From assembly GCA_007131065.1 (NCBI GenBank), contig SLRF01000019.1, forward strand, positions 1-13,584: a DNA stretch of 13,584 nucleotides, read 5' to 3'. Position 1 is the first letter of the stretch; every line of letters starts with the position of its first letter. The notes under the pieces were generated by a model that worked only from the letters and a program-made list of their open reading frames with translations, made no database searches and was not told the origin of the DNA. Below, one piece after another: positions 11,360 to 13,584 of this stretch. A program made the translations under genes and the position numbers. This DNA is from Candidatus Saccharimonadota bacterium. GTDB lineage: Bacteria; Patescibacteriota; Saccharimonadia; QS-5-54-17.

Positions 11360-12637
11360 ATGAGACGTTTCGTAGCGATATTCATAGGTAAAATTGTGGT
11401 TTATCTCAGTCGTCTTCGTGGCGGCGGATCGTCCTTGCCGGGCCTGATAGCGGAGAAAATATATCCAAGTCTAGTAAGTTCGTTTAGGCAACATCTACGG
11501 CTGGTAGTGTTAGTTACTGGAACTAACGGTAAGACCACCACCACTAAAATGTTGCGAGAAATACTTCGTAGTAAATTTAGCAACATAGTCCATAACGAAG
11601 CCGGTAGCAACATGTCTAGAGGGGTGGTATCGGCAGTGATATCAAGCATGAGTTGGAGTGGTAAGTTAGAAGCGGATGTAGGCCTTTTCGAAGTTGATGA
11701 GGGTTTTATTGCCCGCTTGTCTCGCGAGCTTGAACCAGATGCACTAGCAGTGCTGAATCTACACAGAGACCAACTGGATAGATATGGAGAGCTGGAGCGT
11801 ATCAAGCAATTCATAGAAGATGCTGCGTCACATGCTAAGTCGACTGTATTAAATGTGGATGATTCACGCCTGGCGGAGCTGAGCAACAAAATAACTCCCC
11901 TTATCAAGGTTGCAGCAACAAGGGAGGTGCGCAAGCTAGTTCCCAGCGACGACGAGTTAGGGCAAAGAGGCGAGTCCCTATACCATAAGGATCATGAAGA
12001 TGCCGATGTGTATATCGATAAAGTCGCAGGCACGAAAAATGGCATTCAACATGCAGAGATAACGATCAATGGAGAGGTTCAGAAGGTGTCTTTGCAGATA
12101 CCGGGTGTGTTCAATGTCTATAATGCAGCCATGGCTTTAGGCACATCTGAAATTCTGGAGGTGGATACTAGTAGCGCGTTGACTGCGCTTGCTACAGTGA
12201 AGCCGGCATTTGGGCGCACGGAGAGGGTTGTTGTAGGTGATAAGACGCTACAGATATTATTGGTTAAAAATCCTAGCGGATTCAATCAAGTTATTATGAA
12301 TTTCTTAAATCTTGATAATCGGCCGGTACTTATAGCTGTTAACGATAATTACGCCGATGGTCGCGACGTTTCCTGGCTCTGGGACGTAGATATAGAGAAT
12401 TGGTCCGTAGCGGACACGCGAATCATAACCACGGGTACTAGAGGGTATGATATGGCGTTACGTTTGCAATATGCCGACATAGAAAGCTATACGGAACAGG
12501 ATCTATCACTCGCAGTTGAGGATTTTATAGACATGATTCCTGAGGGAGGGGAAGGCTATATCGTACCTACATATACTGCTATGCTGGCCATACGGAAGAT
12601 ATTGCGAAATAAAGCATCGCTTAAGGATTGGGAATGA
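11360..12637 (+). CDS. murT: MurT-type Mur ligase, lipid II isoglutaminyl synthase subunit
   Basis: 425 aa. With GatD it amidates the alpha-carboxyl of D-Glu in lipid II to D-isoglutamine, at the cytosolic face of the membrane. The Mur-ligase ATP site is VTGTNGKTTTT (about 53-62), followed by HNEAGSNMSRG, FEVDEG and VLNLHRDQLDRYGE. The C-terminal DUF1727 domain has NDNYADGRDVSWLWD (328-342), which carries the catalytic Asp region. No cysteine occurs anywhere, so the Cys4 zinc ribbon found in staphylococcal and streptococcal MurT is missing; the segment at about 185-215 is polar and acidic. The stop overlaps gatD by 4 nt. A weak promoter (TTGAGA 11306, GATAAA 11330) may lie in the 70-nt gap after miaA. 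Confidence 0.93.
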   Translation: MRRFVAIFIGKIVVYLSRLRGGGSSLPGLIAEKIYPSLVSSFRQHLRLVVLVTGTNGKTTTTKMLREILRSKFSNIVHNEAGSNMSRGVVSAVISSMSWSGKLEADVGLFEVDEGFIARLSRELEPDALAVLNLHRDQLDRYGELERIKQFIEDAASHAKSTVLNVDDSRLAELSNKITPLIKVAATREVRKLVPSDDELGQRGESLYHKDHEDADVYIDKVAGTKNGIQHAEITINGEVQKVSLQIPGVFNVYNAAMALGTSEILEVDTSSALTALATVKPAFGRTERVVVGDKTLQILLVKNPSGFNQVIMNFLNLDNRPVLIAVNDNYADGRDVSWLWDVDIENWSVADTRIITTGTRGYDMALRLQYADIESYTEQDLSLAVEDFIDMIPEGGEGYIVPTYTAMLAIRKILRNKASLKDWE

Positions 12638-13350
12638 AGACTATAAAGATAGCTCATCTATATCCAAGACAGATGAACATATACGGGGATTGGGGTAATA
12701 TAGTAGCTTTGCAGAAGCGACTAGAGTGGCGAGGATATAAAAGCGATTACCGTACCGTACTCCCGGGGGAGCCATACGACTTCTCTGATGCAGACATAGT
12801 ATTTGGTGGTGGCGGTCAAGACAAGGGACAGCTGGATATTGCGAAAGATTTGGTTCGTAATCGTGAGAATATTGTGTCCGCCTCAAGAGACGGCGTAGTA
12901 TTCTTACTGGTATGTGGACTTTATCAACTTTTTGGTAATAGATTTATTACCAGCAAAGAGGAAGAGATAGAGGGGTTAGGCGTATTTAATGCGGAGACAA
13001 CTGGGTCCTCTGAGAGACTGATAGGAAACGTAGTAGTACAAGGCTCTGGTTTTGAGCTAGTAGGCTTCGAGAACCATAGCGGAAAAACTAGACTGTCTCC
13101 CGGGCAGTCGGCGCTGGGTAGAGTGATGAAAGGGTATGGAAACAACGGACAGGACGGCTTCGAAGGTGCTGTAACTGACAATACTTTTGGTACTTATTTG
13201 CACGGTTCACTACTTCCTAAAAATCCAGTTTTTGCTGATATGCTCCTGGAGCGAGCACTAGAGAGAAAATTCGGTAGCTCGGATCTAGTTGATATCGATG
13301 ACTCTATAGCGTTCAAAGCTGCTGAGGTAGCAAAAGAGCGACCGCAGTAA
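12634..13350 (+). CDS. gatD: GatD-type glutamine amidotransferase, partner of MurT
   Basis: 238 aa, a CobB/CobQ-like class I amidotransferase that releases ammonia from glutamine and passes it to MurT. Visible features: GGGGQDKGQ (58-66), the nucleophile elbow LLVCGLYQLFG with Cys94, VGFENHSGKTRL (143-154) and TYLHGSLLPKNP with His190. Cys94 and His190 align well with the C94/H189 pair of the S. aureus enzyme. The elbow reads CGLYQ where CGGYQ is common. The ATG at 12634 overlaps the murT stop as ATGA; a TTG at 12628 is possible but less likely. Confidence 0.93.
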   Translation: MKTIKIAHLYPRQMNIYGDWGNIVALQKRLEWRGYKSDYRTVLPGEPYDFSDADIVFGGGGQDKGQLDIAKDLVRNRENIVSASRDGVVFLLVCGLYQLFGNRFITSKEEEIEGLGVFNAETTGSSERLIGNVVVQGSGFELVGFENHSGKTRLSPGQSALGRVMKGYGNNGQDGFEGAVTDNTFGTYLHGSLLPKNPVFADMLLERALERKFGSSDLVDIDDSIAFKAAEVAKERPQ

Positions 13351-13506
13351 CCCCGCCTATCGGAGTTAGTTGAGCGTAGCAGGTACACAATAGTTATTTT
13401 TATATAAAAGAGGAATATCTTAATCGAAAAATAACATAACAGGCGGGGCAAGCCCCTGTTGATTCAATGCAAGTTGTCTTAAGTGGTCGCGGTTTGAGCT
13501 ACATTT
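13351..13506. other. Intergenic region with hairpin
   Basis: No gene is seen. CCCCGCCT (13351-13358), just after the gatD stop, is complementary to AGGCGGGG (13441-13448), and the latter is also part of a local hairpin AACAGG...CCTGTT (about 13438-13460). There is no clear T-run on plus, so it is a weak or Rho-type end at best. The stretch between (13380-13437) is AT-rich without recognised signals. Confidence 0.4.
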
Positions 13507-13515
13507 TGCTACAAT
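13507..13515 (+). promoter_or_regulatory. Extended -10 of the gene at the right edge
   Basis: TGcTACAAT (13507-13515) with no clear -35. Unlike the leaderless genes, it is followed by a ~25-nt leader with GGAG (13534-13537), 7 nt before the TTG start. Confidence 0.5.
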
Positions 13516-13544
13516 CAATAACATATTGAACACGGAGACACGCT

Positions 13545-13584
13545 TTGATTGAACAGTTATTTGGGTCGAAAACACGGGTAAAAC
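13545..13584 (+). CDS. Start of a probable DNA-binding regulator (partial, runs off the window)
   Basis: TTG at 13545, preceded by GGAG at 7-nt spacing and a TGcTACAAT promoter, opens a frame reading MIEQLFGSKTRVK to the window end. The LFGSKTRVK start resembles winged-helix-type proteins common in CPR genomes, but 13 residues are too few for a firm call. Confidence 0.5.
   Translation, partial: MIEQLFGSKTRVK

Overview
The window reads as a chromosomal segment of a small-genome, Gram-positive-like bacterium, most probably a Candidate Phyla Radiation member such as Candidatus Saccharibacteria (TM7). Support for this is short intergenic gaps, many ATGA/GTGA start-stop overlaps, several genes with a TATAAT box only 7-11 nt before the start codon and no Shine-Dalgarno site, a threonyl-tRNA synthetase without the N-terminal TGS domain, and a MurT/GatD pair for lipid II amidation. 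TGA acts as a normal stop, which argues against the UGA-recoding CPR lineages. The taxonomic call is inference.

Left part (1-1698): a bidirectional terminator, then about 370 nt of back-to-back hairpins (41-410), then a strong promoter and an orphan acidic, Cys-free, partly coiled-coil protein (543-1559). A 16-bp direct repeat resembling a tRNA T-arm (52-67 and 1625-1640) brackets this block.

Middle-left (1699-4378): a small membrane protein coupled to a WecA/TagO-type polyprenyl-phosphate sugar-1-phosphate transferase, then ribosomal protein L25/CTC with its own consensus promoter and a long acidic tail. nrdR converges from the minus strand.

Non-coding-rich centre (4379-5798): a minus-strand leader upstream of nrdR holds an NrdR-box-like palindrome, a DnaA-box match, a possible 23-aa ORF and a terminator. 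Next come an unlisted 52-aa minus-strand ORF with consensus promoter, SD and terminator, and tRNA-Val(GAC). The tRNA is flanked upstream by a duplicate of its 5' end and downstream by duplicates of its 3' end. These are mixed with a family of hairpin repeats whose stems covary, and part of this material is related to the hairpin block at the left end of the window. This repeat system is the most unusual feature here.

Right part (5799-13584): yjbQ-like gene, a coupled small ORF broken by a frameshift, thrS, a HAD 5'(3')-deoxyribonucleotidase, an MFS-like permease, an alkyltransferase-like DNA repair protein (PWHRV), miaA, murT, gatD, and the first codons of a probable regulator. The permease/ATL/miaA genes and the murT/gatD genes are joined by 4-nt overlaps. 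Themes are translation (ThrRS, L25, MiaA, tRNA-Val), nucleotide control (NrdR, deoxyribonucleotidase), DNA repair (ATL) and cell envelope (WecA-like, MurT/GatD).
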